Positions 45,886-55,147 of a DNA stretch of 59,762 nt are shown here, piece after piece. The notes under the pieces are model-generated. The model saw nothing but the letters and a program-made list of their open reading frames with translations, searched no databases and was not told the origin of the DNA. The DNA is taken from the NCBI GenBank assembly GCA_902774995.1, contig CACYKR010000001.1:1-59762 (forward strand), read 5' to 3'. The position numbers and the translations under genes were made by a program. Numbering within the stretch: position 1 is the stretch's first letter; every line of letters begins with the position of its first letter. Source of the stretch: an uncultured Bacteroidales bacterium (GTDB taxonomy: Bacteria; Bacteroidota; Bacteroidia; Bacteroidales; Paludibacteraceae).

Positions 45886-47136
45886 TCACCGTGCGAGTTT
45901 GATTTCATTCCACATTTCGAGCAGTATCTCCTGGCTCTCGCCTGCATCGTGCATGAGGGCGCAACGGTCGATGATACTCTTGTCGGCGTAGTAAACCGGA
46001 TTGAGGTGCAGTGCGTGCGGGTCAAGCATCTCGCCATCTACTTCGATAGCCTCGTCGCCGAAGAAATAGGAAGCATCTACGGTCTCGGGCCATTCCTCGT
46101 CGTCGTTCTGCTCCTCAAGTATCGTGGCGGCGGCGTTCGGTCCGCCTGCGCAGGATACATAACCTATCTCATCCATGTTAGCCAGCGCATTGTCTGCACG
46201 GCACATATAATCGATAAAATAGGTGGCGGCTTTCACGTTCTTGGCGTATTTCGGGATTACCCATCCGTCGAACCACACGTTCGAGCCCTCCTGCGGAACG
46301 ATATAATCGAGCATCACGCCCATCTCGGCAGCCTCCTCGATAGCGAACTGTGCGTCGCCGGACCAAGAGAGGTTGAGCCATGCTTTGCCTTTGGTCATCT
46401 CCTCCTTGCCGAAGTCAACCTCCCATCCGCAGATCTGTTTTTTGGCTTTCAGCAGAATATCTTTCACGGCTGCTACACGCTCCGGCGTGATGTCACGTAC
46501 CAACTCGTCACGGCTCACCTCGCCGCGCTCGATAGCGTCCGCATAAGCATATAGTACCAATACGGAATAGACATCGCGGAAAGCGTCCTTCATCAGAATC
46601 CTATTCTCGAACTTCGGATTCAGTACGGCGGCCCAGCTCTGCAAATCCTCGCGGTTCACAAACTGCGGGTTGTAGATAAAGCCGGTCGTGCCCCACATGT
46701 AACCTACGGTATAGTCACTCACTTGGATATCCGCAGAAGGCGCCATCTGCTGGAACTTCTCCGTCACGAACGGGGAGATGTTGTCGAAATAATAGATGGA
46801 GTCAGCGATCAGTTCTTTCTGGATCGGCTGTACCAGCCCTTTCTTGAGCATGCGCTCGATGATATACTCCGACGGGCAGAATACATCATAGTCCTCATGC
46901 CCCACCTCAATCTTGGTGAGTGCTGTCTCGTTGATGTCGAAGGTCTCATAGACCAGCTCCACTTTTTCGCCTGTCTGGTCGTAGTACCACTGCTCGAAGT
47001 TCGTCTTCACGTCCTCGTCAATGTAGTCCGCCCAGTTTAGCACTTTGAGTTGGTGAGCACGGTCCGAACCGCCACAGGAAACCATGATAAGGGACAAAGC
47101 CACAAGGTACAAAGTACCAAAGATTGTTTTTTTCAT
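45886..47136 (-). CDS. potD: spermidine/putrescine-binding lipoprotein
   Basis: Substrate-binding component of the polyamine ABC importer, 416 residues. Lipobox IMVSCGG follows the signal MKKTIFGTLYLVALSL. Family motifs are LKVLNWADYIDEDV, YDVFCPSEYIIERM, VGYMWGTTGFIYNP and LNLSWSGDAQFAIEEA. It ends potABCD, overlapping potC by 4 bp. The DNA for the signal core (about 47090-47125) is a tandem of TACTTTGTACCTTGTG words, also found inside potA. Periplasmic, lipid-anchored. Secure. Confidence 0.94.
   Translation of the reverse strand: MKKTIFGTLYLVALSLIMVSCGGSDRAHQLKVLNWADYIDEDVKTNFEQWYYDQTGEKVELVYETFDINETALTKIEVGHEDYDVFCPSEYIIERMLKKGLVQPIQKELIADSIYYFDNISPFVTEKFQQMAPSADIQVSDYTVGYMWGTTGFIYNPQFVNREDLQSWAAVLNPKFENRILMKDAFRDVYSVLVLYAYADAIERGEVSRDELVRDITPERVAAVKDILLKAKKQICGWEVDFGKEEMTKGKAWLNLSWSGDAQFAIEEAAEMGVMLDYIVPQEGSNVWFDGWVIPKYAKNVKAATYFIDYMCRADNALANMDEIGYVSCAGGPNAAATILEEQNDDEEWPETVDASYFFGDEAIEVDGEMLDPHALHLNPVYYADKSIIDRCALMHDAGESQEILLEMWNEIKLAR
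47085..47125. repeat. tandem repeat encoding the PotD signal core
   Basis: Degenerate GGGACAAAGCCACAAGGTAC-type words, related to the repeat at 49918-49955. Confidence 0.7.
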
Positions 47137-48530
47137 TTTTCTTCTTTTTTGTTTTTGAAATTAATATATATCAGTACACTTAGCATGACTAATAGTATGA
47201 TGGTGAACAGCGGTCTCAACTCCGGTGTCAAGCCGCCCTTGCGTGCGTCCGAGTAGATAAAAGTGGACAGCGTCTCCAGACCTCCCGAACCTTTGGTGAA
47301 GAACGTCACGCCGAAATCATCCACGGAGAGCGTCAGCGCGAGTATGAAGCCCGAGAGCATACCCGGCCATAGTTCCGGCAGCATCACCATCCTTAGCGCC
47401 TGCGCCGGCGTAGCACCTAAATCCAGCGCCGCTTCATAGGTGTTGGGATTCATCCGGCTCAGACGGGGAAGCACGCTCAATACCACGTATGGCGTACAGA
47501 ACACCACATGGGCGATGCACACGGTTGCGAGACCTTGGCTCATACCTAATGCCACGAACAGCAAAAAGAGCGATATACCCGTGATGATATCCGGGTTAAT
47601 CATCGGCACGGAGTTCAGAAACGATACTACCTTGCGTTGCCGCGCACGCATGTTATAGATACCGATGGCGGCGAGTGTACCGAGGATGGTGGAGCTGACC
47701 GCCGCGATGAGCGCGATAACCACCGTGTACCAGATGGCGCTGTTCAGACCCGCGTCCGCCTGACCCGTAAAAAGGTTGGCGTACAGGTCGAGCGAGAACC
47801 CCGTCCAGTTGCCGAGCACCTTGCTCTTCGTAAATGAGAAGACGGCTATCAAGGCAATCGGAGCGTACAGCACGACCAACAGCAGCCATAGGTAGGCCTG
47901 CGAGATATAGTGCCGTCTTTTGCCCATGCGTTGGCGGCGGAGTGTCTCTTGCTCCACCGGCGTCAGCTCTCTCTCCTTGCGACGCTCGATAAAGACGTAG
48001 CCGCCATATATGGAGGCTCCTAGAAGCAGCAGACCGGCGAACACAAACCATATCCAGCCGTAGCTGCGCCGGGTCTCGGTAGCCTCGTGCAGGTACTTTT
48101 CAAAGGCGTTATACGCATTGTTCACCAGCACACGCTGGGCGCGGTTCTTGATCTCTTTCTTGTTCCGCCATACTGTCCATTGCCCCTCTGCATCGTTGGT
48201 GTAACTATAGATACTGTCCCCCCATGCACGCAGGTCTTCTCTGGAAAAAACTCCCGGTCTCCCCTCCTGGGTGAAGATGAAGTCCAATCCGTCTAATCGG
48301 TCTGTCTGGTCCAAGAGAACCGGTTCGTCGATGGAGATATTCATTTTCTCGGTGCTATAGACCTCGGGGAAAGTACTGAGCAGTTCCGCTTCTCCCGTTG
48401 CCGCCATGCGGAGCGTATAGGTCAGGTTCGACTGCGCGGAGAGAGGAATAAGGAATAAAGAATAAAGTATAAAGACAAGCGTGATTTTCAGCTTTCGACT
48501 TTCGACTTTTGACTTTTGACTAACTATCAT
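47133..48530 (-). CDS. potC: PotC-type permease with periplasmic N-terminal extension
   Basis: 465 residues against ~260 usual. Residues ~205-465 are the normal permease: six hydrophobic segments and the EAA loop (YEAALDLGATPAQALRMVML). The extension has a signal-like segment (LVFILYSLFLIPLSAQ), a ~120-residue periplasmic domain (residues ~34-152), a transmembrane helix (YGWIWFVFAGLLLLGAS, ~154-178) and a charged cytosolic linker before the permease. The periplasmic part is not recognised; it could aid PotD docking or gate transport. Start [15 protein letters not shown] is repeat-derived. Overlaps potB and potD by 4 bp each. Confidence 0.9.
   Translation of the reverse strand: MIVSQKSKVESRKLKITLVFILYSLFLIPLSAQSNLTYTLRMAATGEAELLSTFPEVYSTEKMNISIDEPVLLDQTDRLDGLDFIFTQEGRPGVFSREDLRAWGDSIYSYTNDAEGQWTVWRNKKEIKNRAQRVLVNNAYNAFEKYLHEATETRRSYGWIWFVFAGLLLLGASIYGGYVFIERRKERELTPVEQETLRRQRMGKRRHYISQAYLWLLLVVLYAPIALIAVFSFTKSKVLGNWTGFSLDLYANLFTGQADAGLNSAIWYTVVIALIAAVSSTILGTLAAIGIYNMRARQRKVVSFLNSVPMINPDIITGISLFLLFVALGMSQGLATVCIAHVVFCTPYVVLSVLPRLSRMNPNTYEAALDLGATPAQALRMVMLPELWPGMLSGFILALTLSVDDFGVTFFTKGSGGLETLSTFIYSDARKGGLTPELRPLFTIILLVMLSVLIYINFKNKKEEK
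48445..48526. repeat. two tandem repeats at the potB/potC junction
   Basis: (GGAATAAA)n at about 48447-48472 encodes YSLFLIP, and (CTTTCGA)(CTTTTGA)n at about 48489-48520 encodes [10 protein letters not shown] at the PotC N-terminus. Confidence 0.8.
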
Positions 48531-49321
48531 ACCATCCCTCCTTTCTCTCCCTCGGAGTCATTGTCGCCGAAGAACGACGTGAGGCCGATGATAATCAGCA
48601 GCACGAGGCTCAGCACCGCGCCGTAGTTCAGCAGGTCAGTTGTGGTGATATAGTCCTGGATGAGGCTGCCGAACAGCTTGATGTTGTTATGCGTCAGCAG
48701 CTCCGCGATGGCGAAAGTGGAGACGGTAGGCATGAATACCATCACGATACCGCTATACACGCCGGGCATGGAGAGGGGTACGATGACTTTCCAGAAACTC
48801 TGCCACCGGTTGGCTCCTAAGTCGTACGCCGCTTCCACGAGCGAGTTATCCATCTTCTGCAGCGTGTTGTAGATCGGGTAGATCATGAACGGCAGGTAGT
48901 CATAGCATAGACCGAAGAGCAGAGCCCCTTCGCCCAGCGGCAGACCGAAGATATTGAATAATTCTACGGTCGCTACCGTCCGCAGCAGGAAATTGATCCA
49001 CATCGGCAGAATAAACAGCATGGCCATCACTTTGGGTGTCTTGAAATCCTCCTGCGCCATGACATACGCTGCCGGATAACCCACCAGCAGACATATCACG
49101 GTGTTGAACACCGCTATCATGACAGAATAAAGGAAAGTCTGAATAGCTTCGCTATGCGTGAAGAACTTCGCGAAATTACGCATGGTGAACTGCCCGTTGA
49201 TGTCCGTGAGAGCGTAGTAGCCCACCAGAATAAGCGGCAGCACCACGAACAGAAGCATGAATAGTACGTACGGCCATGCCCATGTCCTCCGCGAAGAAAC
49301 TATCTGAAGAATCTTACTCAT
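48527..49321 (-). CDS. potB: spermidine/putrescine ABC transporter permease
   Basis: Inner-membrane permease subunit, 264 residues, normal length. Hydrophobic segments start at [20 protein letters not shown]. The EAA loop is [20 protein letters not shown]. It pairs with PotC and PotA. The start at 49321 lies within the last codons of potA (8-bp overlap) and the end overlaps potC by 4 bp, so all are translationally coupled. Confidence 0.95.
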   Translation of the reverse strand: MSKILQIVSSRRTWAWPYVLFMLLFVVLPLILVGYYALTDINGQFTMRNFAKFFTHSEAIQTFLYSVMIAVFNTVICLLVGYPAAYVMAQEDFKTPKVMAMLFILPMWINFLLRTVATVELFNIFGLPLGEGALLFGLCYDYLPFMIYPIYNTLQKMDNSLVEAAYDLGANRWQSFWKVIVPLSMPGVYSGIVMVFMPTVSTFAIAELLTHNNIKLFGSLIQDYITTTDLLNYGAVLSLVLLIIIGLTSFFGDNDSEGEKGGMV

Positions 49322-50813
49322 GGCTTTCGACTTTCGACTTTTGACTTTCGACTAAGATCTCTTTTGCCGGAATGACGATACCTACGCGGTCGCCGTCGTC
49401 CCAGACGTCGTTGGTATTGACATAGATGTCATGCCCCTCGTCCGTGCGGATGGTCAGGTGGTAGTGGTTGCCTTTGTATAAGATGAAATGCACTTCTCCC
49501 GAGAGGGTACCTTCCTCCTCGTAGTCCTGCAGGTCGATGGAACGGAAAGGCACGCGTACCTGCACCTTCTCGCCGGGCTCGAAGCCTTCTATCTGTTGCG
49601 GCATCACTTCCCATTCGGCGTCAATGAAACGCACTTTGCCGTTCTTGGTCACTTCGCCGTCAAAATAATTGTAGATATAGTGCTCTTTCTTTACGATCTG
49701 GATATCTTCGGGTTTGACGAGCATGCCCACTTCCGTGCCCGGCAGGAACTCATGGTAGTCCTGGATGAGGAACTCATAGCCGTCGGGTGTCAGCACGCGC
49801 ATCTCGTAATGCACGCCCTTGAAGATACAGCTCTGTACTGTTCCGTACCATTTGGTGAACTTGCCCTTCGGCACCCGGTCCTCCTCGTCCAGATCGGCTT
49901 GCGAGGCGGCATCCGGACCTTTGTCACTTTGTACCTTGTCACTTTGTACCTTCCAGAGGTAGATGTCCTCCGGACGGATGACTACATCGACGGGTACATC
50001 TTCGCCGAAGCCTTCGTCGATACAGTCGAACTCCAGTCCGAGGAACTGTACCTTGCGGTCGCGGATCATCCGGCCCGAGAGGATATTGCTCTCGCCGATA
50101 AAATCCGCTACGAAGCAGTTCTGTGGCTCGTTGTATATATCTGTCGGAGTACCGATTTGTTTGATTTCCCCTTCGTTCATCACTACCACGCGGTCGCTCA
50201 GCGTCAATGCCTCTTCTTGGTCGTGGGTCACGTAGATAAAAGTGATTCCGAGTTTCTCGTGCAGCTCTTTGAGCTCGATCTGCATGTCATGCCGCATCTT
50301 GAGGTCGAGTGCGCTCAGCGGCTCGTCCAGAAGCAGCACCTCCGGCTCGTTGACAATGGCGCGGGCGATGGCGACGCGTTGCTGCTGACCGCCGGAGAGG
50401 GTATCGACCTTGCGCTCCTCGTAGCCGGTCATGTTGGCCATCTTCAGCGCGCGCCGCACTTTCTTCTTAATCACGTCGGGCGCCACTTTTTTCAGTTTCA
50501 AACCGAAGGCTACATTGTTGAACACATTCAGATGCGGGAAAAGCGCATACTTCTGAAAAACGGTGTTTACCGGTCTCTTGTAGGGCGGTGTTTTTGTTAC
50601 GTCTTCGCCTTTGAGCAGGATGTCGCCGGAACTGGCTACCTGGAAGCCTGCTATACAGCGTAACAGGGTTGTTTTACCGCAGCCCGAAGGGCCAAGAATA
50701 GTGACGAACTCTCCCTTCTTTACTTGAAGGTTGACGTCATTCAGGGCGAACTTGCCATCCTCAAAACGCTTTGAGACATGGTTCACCTCAATGATAAACG
50801 GATTTTTTCCCAT
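49314..50813 (-). CDS. potA: spermidine/putrescine ABC transporter ATPase
   Basis: 499 residues. The ATPase domain carries Walker [12 protein letters not shown], signature LSGGQQQR, Walker [12 protein letters not shown] and the switch His [10 protein letters not shown]. The C-terminal half (~240-490) is the TOBE regulatory region. It is longer than the E. coli protein (378). Two stretches come from tandem DNA repeats: [12 protein letters not shown] at about residue 290-300 and the end [12 protein letters not shown]. It is the first gene of the operon with its own promoter at 50953-50983. Confidence 0.95.
   Translation of the reverse strand: MGKNPFIIEVNHVSKRFEDGKFALNDVNLQVKKGEFVTILGPSGCGKTTLLRCIAGFQVASSGDILLKGEDVTKTPPYKRPVNTVFQKYALFPHLNVFNNVAFGLKLKKVAPDVIKKKVRRALKMANMTGYEERKVDTLSGGQQQRVAIARAIVNEPEVLLLDEPLSALDLKMRHDMQIELKELHEKLGITFIYVTHDQEEALTLSDRVVVMNEGEIKQIGTPTDIYNEPQNCFVADFIGESNILSGRMIRDRKVQFLGLEFDCIDEGFGEDVPVDVVIRPEDIYLWKVQSDKVQSDKGPDAASQADLDEEDRVPKGKFTKWYGTVQSCIFKGVHYEMRVLTPDGYEFLIQDYHEFLPGTEVGMLVKPEDIQIVKKEHYIYNYFDGEVTKNGKVRFIDAEWEVMPQQIEGFEPGEKVQVRVPFRSIDLQDYEEEGTLSGEVHFILYKGNHYHLTIRTDEGHDIYVNTNDVWDDGDRVGIVIPAKEILVESQKSKVESHE
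49322..49355. repeat. CTTTCGACTTTTGAC repeat at the potA 3' end
   Basis: Four imperfect 7-nt units, the same family as at the potB/potC junction and at 53755 in the glycogen synthase gene. Confidence 0.8.
49918..49955. repeat. in-frame CACTTTGTACCTTGT repeat in potA
   Basis: Two near-exact 14-15 nt units encoding [10 protein letters not shown] in the TOBE region. Confidence 0.8.
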
Positions 50814-50860
50814 TTCTTAAACAAACTAAATCGGTTTCTGTGCCCCTAAATCGGGTTTCT
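50814..50860. repeat. tandem repeat just upstream of potA
   Basis: Two copies of CTAAATCGG(G)TTTCTGT in the potA leader. Confidence 0.7.
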
Positions 50861-50952
50861 GTACTCCGAATAAATCATAAAACGAATATTTTAGTTATAC
50901 ATTTTCGCAGACGCACACAGCGCATACGTGCACACTTGTGCAAAATCGGCGG

Positions 50953-50983
50953 CAAAGGTACGAAAAAAAAATGATATACGCAA
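50953..50983 (-). promoter_or_regulatory. promoter of the pot operon
   Basis: On the minus strand TTGCGTAT (from 50983) and TACCTTTG (complement of 50953-50960), 20-nt spacer. The leader to potA is about 130 nt. Confidence 0.77.
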
Positions 50984-51032
50984 GCGCGTAAGCATATATA
51001 TACTTTTTTTCGTAAAAAAAACTGCCATTTAT

Positions 51033-51063
51033 TTGCATATATGCGGAAATAATTGTACCTTTG
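51033..51063 (+). promoter_or_regulatory. promoter of the gene at 51101
   Basis: TTGCATAT from 51033 and TACCTTTG at 51056-51063, 20-nt spacer. Divergent to the pot promoter. Confidence 0.77.
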
Positions 51064-51100
51064 TGCCCTAATTTAGGTATGAACCGTAATAACAATAATT

Positions 51101-51652
51101 ATGATATACAAATTTACTTTTTCCTGTGAAGAGGGCGACCCGAATTTCCGCCGTGTGTTTGAGGCGGATGCGGATGCTACGTTTCTGGATTTGCACAAGG
51201 CTATCCTTCAGTCCGTCAATTATACGGATGACCAGATGACTTCTTTCTTCCTTTGCAACGATGAGTGGGAGAAAGGCCAGGAGGTGACGCTGGTAGAGAT
51301 GGGCTCATCTTTTGAATATGACAATATGGTGATGGAGTCCACCAAACTGAGTGATCTCATCGAGGAGCAGGGACAGCGGCTTATTTATGTGTTCGACCCG
51401 ATGTTCGAGCGTTATTTCTTCGGCTCGCTCAAGGAGATCAAGCCGGGCTCGATGACCGGCGTGAAGTGCGTGGAGAGCCGGGGCAAGGCGCCGAAGCAGC
51501 TCAAGTCGGAAGATCCTCTGGCGGGCGTAGGTGCGAAAGGCGGAAACGACGATTTCATGTTCGACGACGAGTTCAAGGATGAATACGACTTGGGCGATAT
51601 CGACATGGAAGGTTTCCAGGACTTGAGTTTTGATGACGGCACCATGTTCTAA
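51101..51652 (+). CDS. pRiA4b ORF-3-like protein
   Basis: 183 residues, cytoplasmic. The N-terminal ~130 residues (MIYKFTFSCEEGDPNFRRVF, FLDLHKAILQSVNY, FFLCNDEWEKGQEV, LIYVFDPMFERYFFGSL) match the plasmid pRiA4b ORF-3-like family, common in Bacteroidales and without a firm function. The C-terminal ~45 residues are acidic and low-complexity (DDFMFDDEFKDEYDLGDIDM). Its stop is directly followed by the miaA ATG (TAAATG), so they form an operon. Confidence 0.85.
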   Translation: MIYKFTFSCEEGDPNFRRVFEADADATFLDLHKAILQSVNYTDDQMTSFFLCNDEWEKGQEVTLVEMGSSFEYDNMVMESTKLSDLIEEQGQRLIYVFDPMFERYFFGSLKEIKPGSMTGVKCVESRGKAPKQLKSEDPLAGVGAKGGNDDFMFDDEFKDEYDLGDIDMEGFQDLSFDDGTMF

Positions 51653-52594
51653 ATGACCGATAGCCAATCACCGAAAAACCTGGTTTTGATTCTCGGTCCG
51701 ACGGGAGTCGGCAAGACGGAGCTGTCGCTCCGGGTAGCGGAGCACTACGGATGCCCGATACTCAGTTGCGACAGCCGTCAGGTCTTCCGCGGCATACCGG
51801 TCGGTACAGCCGCTCCTACAGCCGAAGAGCAAGCGCGGGTGAAGCATTATTTCGTGGCTGTGCGGGAGCTGGAGGAGGACTATAACGCCGGCCGGTACGA
51901 GCGGGACGCGTTGGAACTGCTGGACAAACTGTTTCGGACATACCGGACCGTTGTTATGACCGGAGGGTCGATGCTTTATGCCGACGCTGTATGCAATGGC
52001 CTGGACGACCTGCCCGCCGTTCCCGCGGAGATACGTGCGGAGGTGAGCCGGCGGTATAAAGAGCAGGGATTGGCATGGCTTCAGTCTGAGGTGCAGCGTC
52101 TGGATCCCGCCTATTGGGAGACGGTGGACCGCTCCAATCCGGCGAGGCTGGCGCACTGTCTGGAACTGTGTATGACTACAGGGAGGTCCTATTCGTCACT
52201 GCGTTCCGGCATCGTCAGGCAACGACCCTTCCGTGTGCTCAAAATCGGTCTCGCCCGGCCGAGGGAGGAGCTGTACGAACGTATCAACCGCCGCGTGCTG
52301 CAGATGGTGGAGAACGGGCTGGTAGAGGAGGCGGAAGCGGTCTATCCCAAACGCCGTCTGAACAGCCTGCAGACGGTAGGCTACCGCGAGCTGTTCGCTT
52401 ATATGGACGGCGAGTACGACCTGAACAGGGCAATCGAACTGATTCAGCAGAACACCCGCCATTACGCCAAACGGCAGATGACATGGTTCAAACGGGACAA
52501 ACAGATACAATGGCTGAATGCCGATGATGATTATGAAAAGAATATACATACTATTGATGCTTGGCTGCGCGCTGACGGCGTGCAAGAAGAATAA
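51653..52594 (+). CDS. miaA: tRNA dimethylallyltransferase
   Basis: Transfers a dimethylallyl group to A37 of tRNAs reading UNN codons; 313 residues. P-loop GPTGVGKTEL, catalytic Asp region SCDSRQVF, TGGSMLYADAV, the LQTVGYREL segment, and KRQMTWFKRD near the C-terminus. Zero-base spacing from the gene before; its 3' end overlaps the next start by 62 bp in another frame. Confidence 0.96.
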   Translation: MTDSQSPKNLVLILGPTGVGKTELSLRVAEHYGCPILSCDSRQVFRGIPVGTAAPTAEEQARVKHYFVAVRELEEDYNAGRYERDALELLDKLFRTYRTVVMTGGSMLYADAVCNGLDDLPAVPAEIRAEVSRRYKEQGLAWLQSEVQRLDPAYWETVDRSNPARLAHCLELCMTTGRSYSSLRSGIVRQRPFRVLKIGLARPREELYERINRRVLQMVENGLVEEAEAVYPKRRLNSLQTVGYRELFAYMDGEYDLNRAIELIQQNTRHYAKRQMTWFKRDKQIQWLNADDDYEKNIHTIDAWLRADGVQEE

Positions 52595-53564
52595 CGTCGA
52601 TTTCTCCTACTCGCCCTCGGCGCCACGGGCAGGCGAGAGCGTGGTCTTTTCCAACCACTCCACCTCCGGCGAGGAGTGGAGCTGGACTTTCGGGGACGGC
52701 GCTCTGACAACCCTCAAGTCGCCCTCGCATGTCTATAAGCAGCCGGGTACCTATTCCGTTACCCTGCAGGTGGATAAGAAATCCTCCTGGACCGCTACAA
52801 AGCAGATCACCGTTTATGATACGGTGCCTACTTTCACCTGTGCCGACACGGAGTTTGAGATTTTCAGGGACTATACCTTTACGGCGAATGTCTATAACCC
52901 CTATAACTACGAAGTGTCCTATGAATGGAGCTTCCCGCTGAACACGCCTTATGTGTCCCCTTCGGACACGGCGCAACACACCGGCAATAGTTCCATCCGA
53001 CTCTATTTCACCCGGCCGATGGACAATGCGCCGATATGGCTCACGGTGGTGCTCAACGGAGATACTACGTTAATCCGCAAGACGTTCCGGGTGAAGGACC
53101 GTACCGCCCGCTCGGTGCTGATGCGGACGGACGGCGGCGATTACCGCCAGCGTATCTTTGCCGGCCGCGCGGAGACGGCTATGCCTGTGGAGGAGGATGC
53201 TTTGCTCACAAGAGAACAGGATACCCTCCAGACCTACAACGGACGTGAGTTCCGCCTGGACAGTCTGGCGGAGGTCTATCCGGGGATGAAGGGATTCCAT
53301 ATAGCGGCGCGCAAGCTGTATTACCGTGCGGACGGGCTCTGGGTGGCTAACCTGGACGGCTCCAACCGCGAGCAGATAGATGCGGCGGATTGCGTCGCCA
53401 TGACGCTGGATACGGAGACGAACCGTATCTATTGGGCGAATGAAGAAGGCGTATGGTATATGCCGTTCGTGGGGTCGGCAAACAACAAGTTTGTCACTAC
53501 CCCTACTGTCCTCAACACCATGGGGAATGTAACCAAAATAGCGATCGACAACACACTGCAATGA
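52533..53564 (+). CDS. PKD-domain surface lipoprotein
   Basis: 343 residues. The start MKRIYILLMLGCALTACKKN gives a lipobox LTAC and lies inside the end of miaA. About residues 25-95 form a PKD domain (EEWSWTFGDGALTTLKSPSH, GTYSVTLQV). The C-terminal half includes YWTD-like propeller strands (TLDTETNRIYWANEEGVWYM), perhaps one or two blades. The role is unknown; PKD domains usually bind carbohydrate or protein at the cell surface. Its stop overlaps the next ATG by 4 bp. Confidence 0.82.
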   Translation: MKRIYILLMLGCALTACKKNNVDFSYSPSAPRAGESVVFSNHSTSGEEWSWTFGDGALTTLKSPSHVYKQPGTYSVTLQVDKKSSWTATKQITVYDTVPTFTCADTEFEIFRDYTFTANVYNPYNYEVSYEWSFPLNTPYVSPSDTAQHTGNSSIRLYFTRPMDNAPIWLTVVLNGDTTLIRKTFRVKDRTARSVLMRTDGGDYRQRIFAGRAETAMPVEEDALLTREQDTLQTYNGREFRLDSLAEVYPGMKGFHIAARKLYYRADGLWVANLDGSNREQIDAADCVAMTLDTETNRIYWANEEGVWYMPFVGSANNKFVTTPTVLNTMGNVTKIAIDNTLQ

Positions 53565-55147
53565 ATCAACCCGAATATATCTTTGAGACCTCCTGGGAGG
53601 TCTGCAACCGCGTAGGTGGTATCTATGCGGTATTGAGCACAAGGGCGGCTTCGATGCAAGCCGAGCATCCCGATAAAGTGTTTTTCTTCGGTCCCGATTT
53701 CGGCGACCATAGTGACATCTATTTCAAAGAGGACCGGTCGCTCCTCAAGGACTGGCTTTCGACTTTCGACTTGGAACGGAGCGGTCTTTCGTCTATACGT
53801 ATAGGACGGTGGCAGGTGCCGGGCGAACCGATAGCCATACTGCTGAAGTTCGATGCCCTATGGGCGCGCAAGAATGAGATATATGGCTGGGCGTGGGAGA
53901 AATTCCAAGTGCAGAGCCATGCAGCCTACGGCGACTATGACGAGTCGTGCCTCTTCGGCTATGCCGCAGGGGTGGCCATGGAGAGCCTGTATCACTATCT
54001 GACTGACAAAACCGGTCAAACAGCGAAGCGTTCAAACAGCAAAACGCTCAAACAGCAGGCTGTGCCTGCGGTATGCGCCCATGCCAACGAGTGGCAGACG
54101 GCTTTCTCAATCTTCTACCTGCAGGACCATTGTCCTGAGATAGCTACGCTCTTCACCACCCATGCTACGGGTATCGGACGTTCTATTGCCGGAAACGGCA
54201 AACCCCTCTACGACTATTTCGAGTGCTATAACGGCGACCAGATGGCGCAGGAGCTGAATATGGTCTCCAAGCACTCGGTGGAGAAACAGGCGGCGCACCA
54301 TGCCGACTGTTTCACTACCGTCAGTTATATCACCGCCCGCGAGTGCAAACAGCTGCTGGACAAACAGCCGGATATAGAAACGCCGAACGGCTTTGAACCT
54401 ACCTTTGTGCCCAAAGGCAAAGCTTTTGACAGGAAGCGGGCGGAGGCGCGGGAGGCGCTGCGCAGGGTAGCCGGAGAGCAGCTCGGCGGAGTGGTGCCCG
54501 AAAACGCACTGCTGGTCTGTATATCCGGACGCCAGGAATGGAAAAACAAAGGTATAGATGTCTTTGCCGCCGCGCTGGACAAACTCGCGCAGAAAATCTA
54601 TCATTCCGGCCAACCGGAACGCGAAGTGGTGGCGTTTGTTATGATTCCTTATCTGGACCGCGCCCCGTCGAGAAAAGGCAAAGTCTCTGCGGTCTTTGTC
54701 CCCTATTATCTGGACGGACAGGATCCGCTCTTCGGCATGAAGTACTACGACCTGCTCATCGGCATGGATGTGACGGTCTTCCCCTCTTACTATGAGCCGT
54801 GGGGCTACACCCCGCTGGAGTCCTGCGCCTTCCATGTTCCTACCATCACTACTTCTCTCGCCGGCTTCGGAGAGTGGGCGGCACGGCAGAAAGACCAGTA
54901 TGGCGTGGTGGTGATAGACCGTAACGACTCCAATTTCAACGAGGTGGCGGAGCATATAGCCGACGACCTGCTCCGTTTTGACCGGCTCTCCAAAGAGGAG
55001 AAAGCGCGGGCACGCAAAGAGGCGGAGGCGGTAGCCCAAAAAGCCGACTGGAAACATTTCTTCAAGTATTACCGCAAGGCGTATGAGATTGCCCTTGCTC
55101 ACCGGGATAACCGATTGTCAGAACTCCAAAACCCTACACTCTTATGA
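53561..55147 (+). CDS. GT3-family glycogen synthase
   Basis: 528 residues from 53561 (MNQPEYIFETSWEVCNRVGG); the frame extends upstream only through the previous gene. Marks of the eukaryote-like GT3 glycogen synthases are ETSWEVCNRVGGIYAVLS, HANEWQTAF, FTTHATGIGRSIAGNG and the acceptor/donor motif PSYYEPWGYTPLES. It extends alpha-1,4-glucan from UDP- or ADP-glucose. Two short inserts are repeat-derived: LSTFDLERS (CTTTCGA repeat, 53755-53775) and GQTAKRSNSKTLKQQA (CAAACAGC repeat, 54014-54060). Coupled by ATGA overlaps to both neighbours. Confidence 0.92.
   Translation: MNQPEYIFETSWEVCNRVGGIYAVLSTRAASMQAEHPDKVFFFGPDFGDHSDIYFKEDRSLLKDWLSTFDLERSGLSSIRIGRWQVPGEPIAILLKFDALWARKNEIYGWAWEKFQVQSHAAYGDYDESCLFGYAAGVAMESLYHYLTDKTGQTAKRSNSKTLKQQAVPAVCAHANEWQTAFSIFYLQDHCPEIATLFTTHATGIGRSIAGNGKPLYDYFECYNGDQMAQELNMVSKHSVEKQAAHHADCFTTVSYITARECKQLLDKQPDIETPNGFEPTFVPKGKAFDRKRAEAREALRRVAGEQLGGVVPENALLVCISGRQEWKNKGIDVFAAALDKLAQKIYHSGQPEREVVAFVMIPYLDRAPSRKGKVSAVFVPYYLDGQDPLFGMKYYDLLIGMDVTVFPSYYEPWGYTPLESCAFHVPTITTSLAGFGEWAARQKDQYGVVVIDRNDSNFNEVAEHIADDLLRFDRLSKEEKARARKEAEAVAQKADWKHFFKYYRKAYEIALAHRDNRLSELQNPTLL
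53755..53775. repeat. CTTTCGACTTTCGACTT repeat in the glycogen synthase gene
   Basis: Two to three 7-nt units, the same family as in potA/potB/potC. Confidence 0.65.
54014..54060. repeat. CAAACAGCGAAGCGTT repeat in the glycogen synthase gene
   Basis: About three degenerate copies of a 14-17 nt unit, translated in frame as a hydrophilic loop just before the conserved HANEWQTAF motif. Confidence 0.75.
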
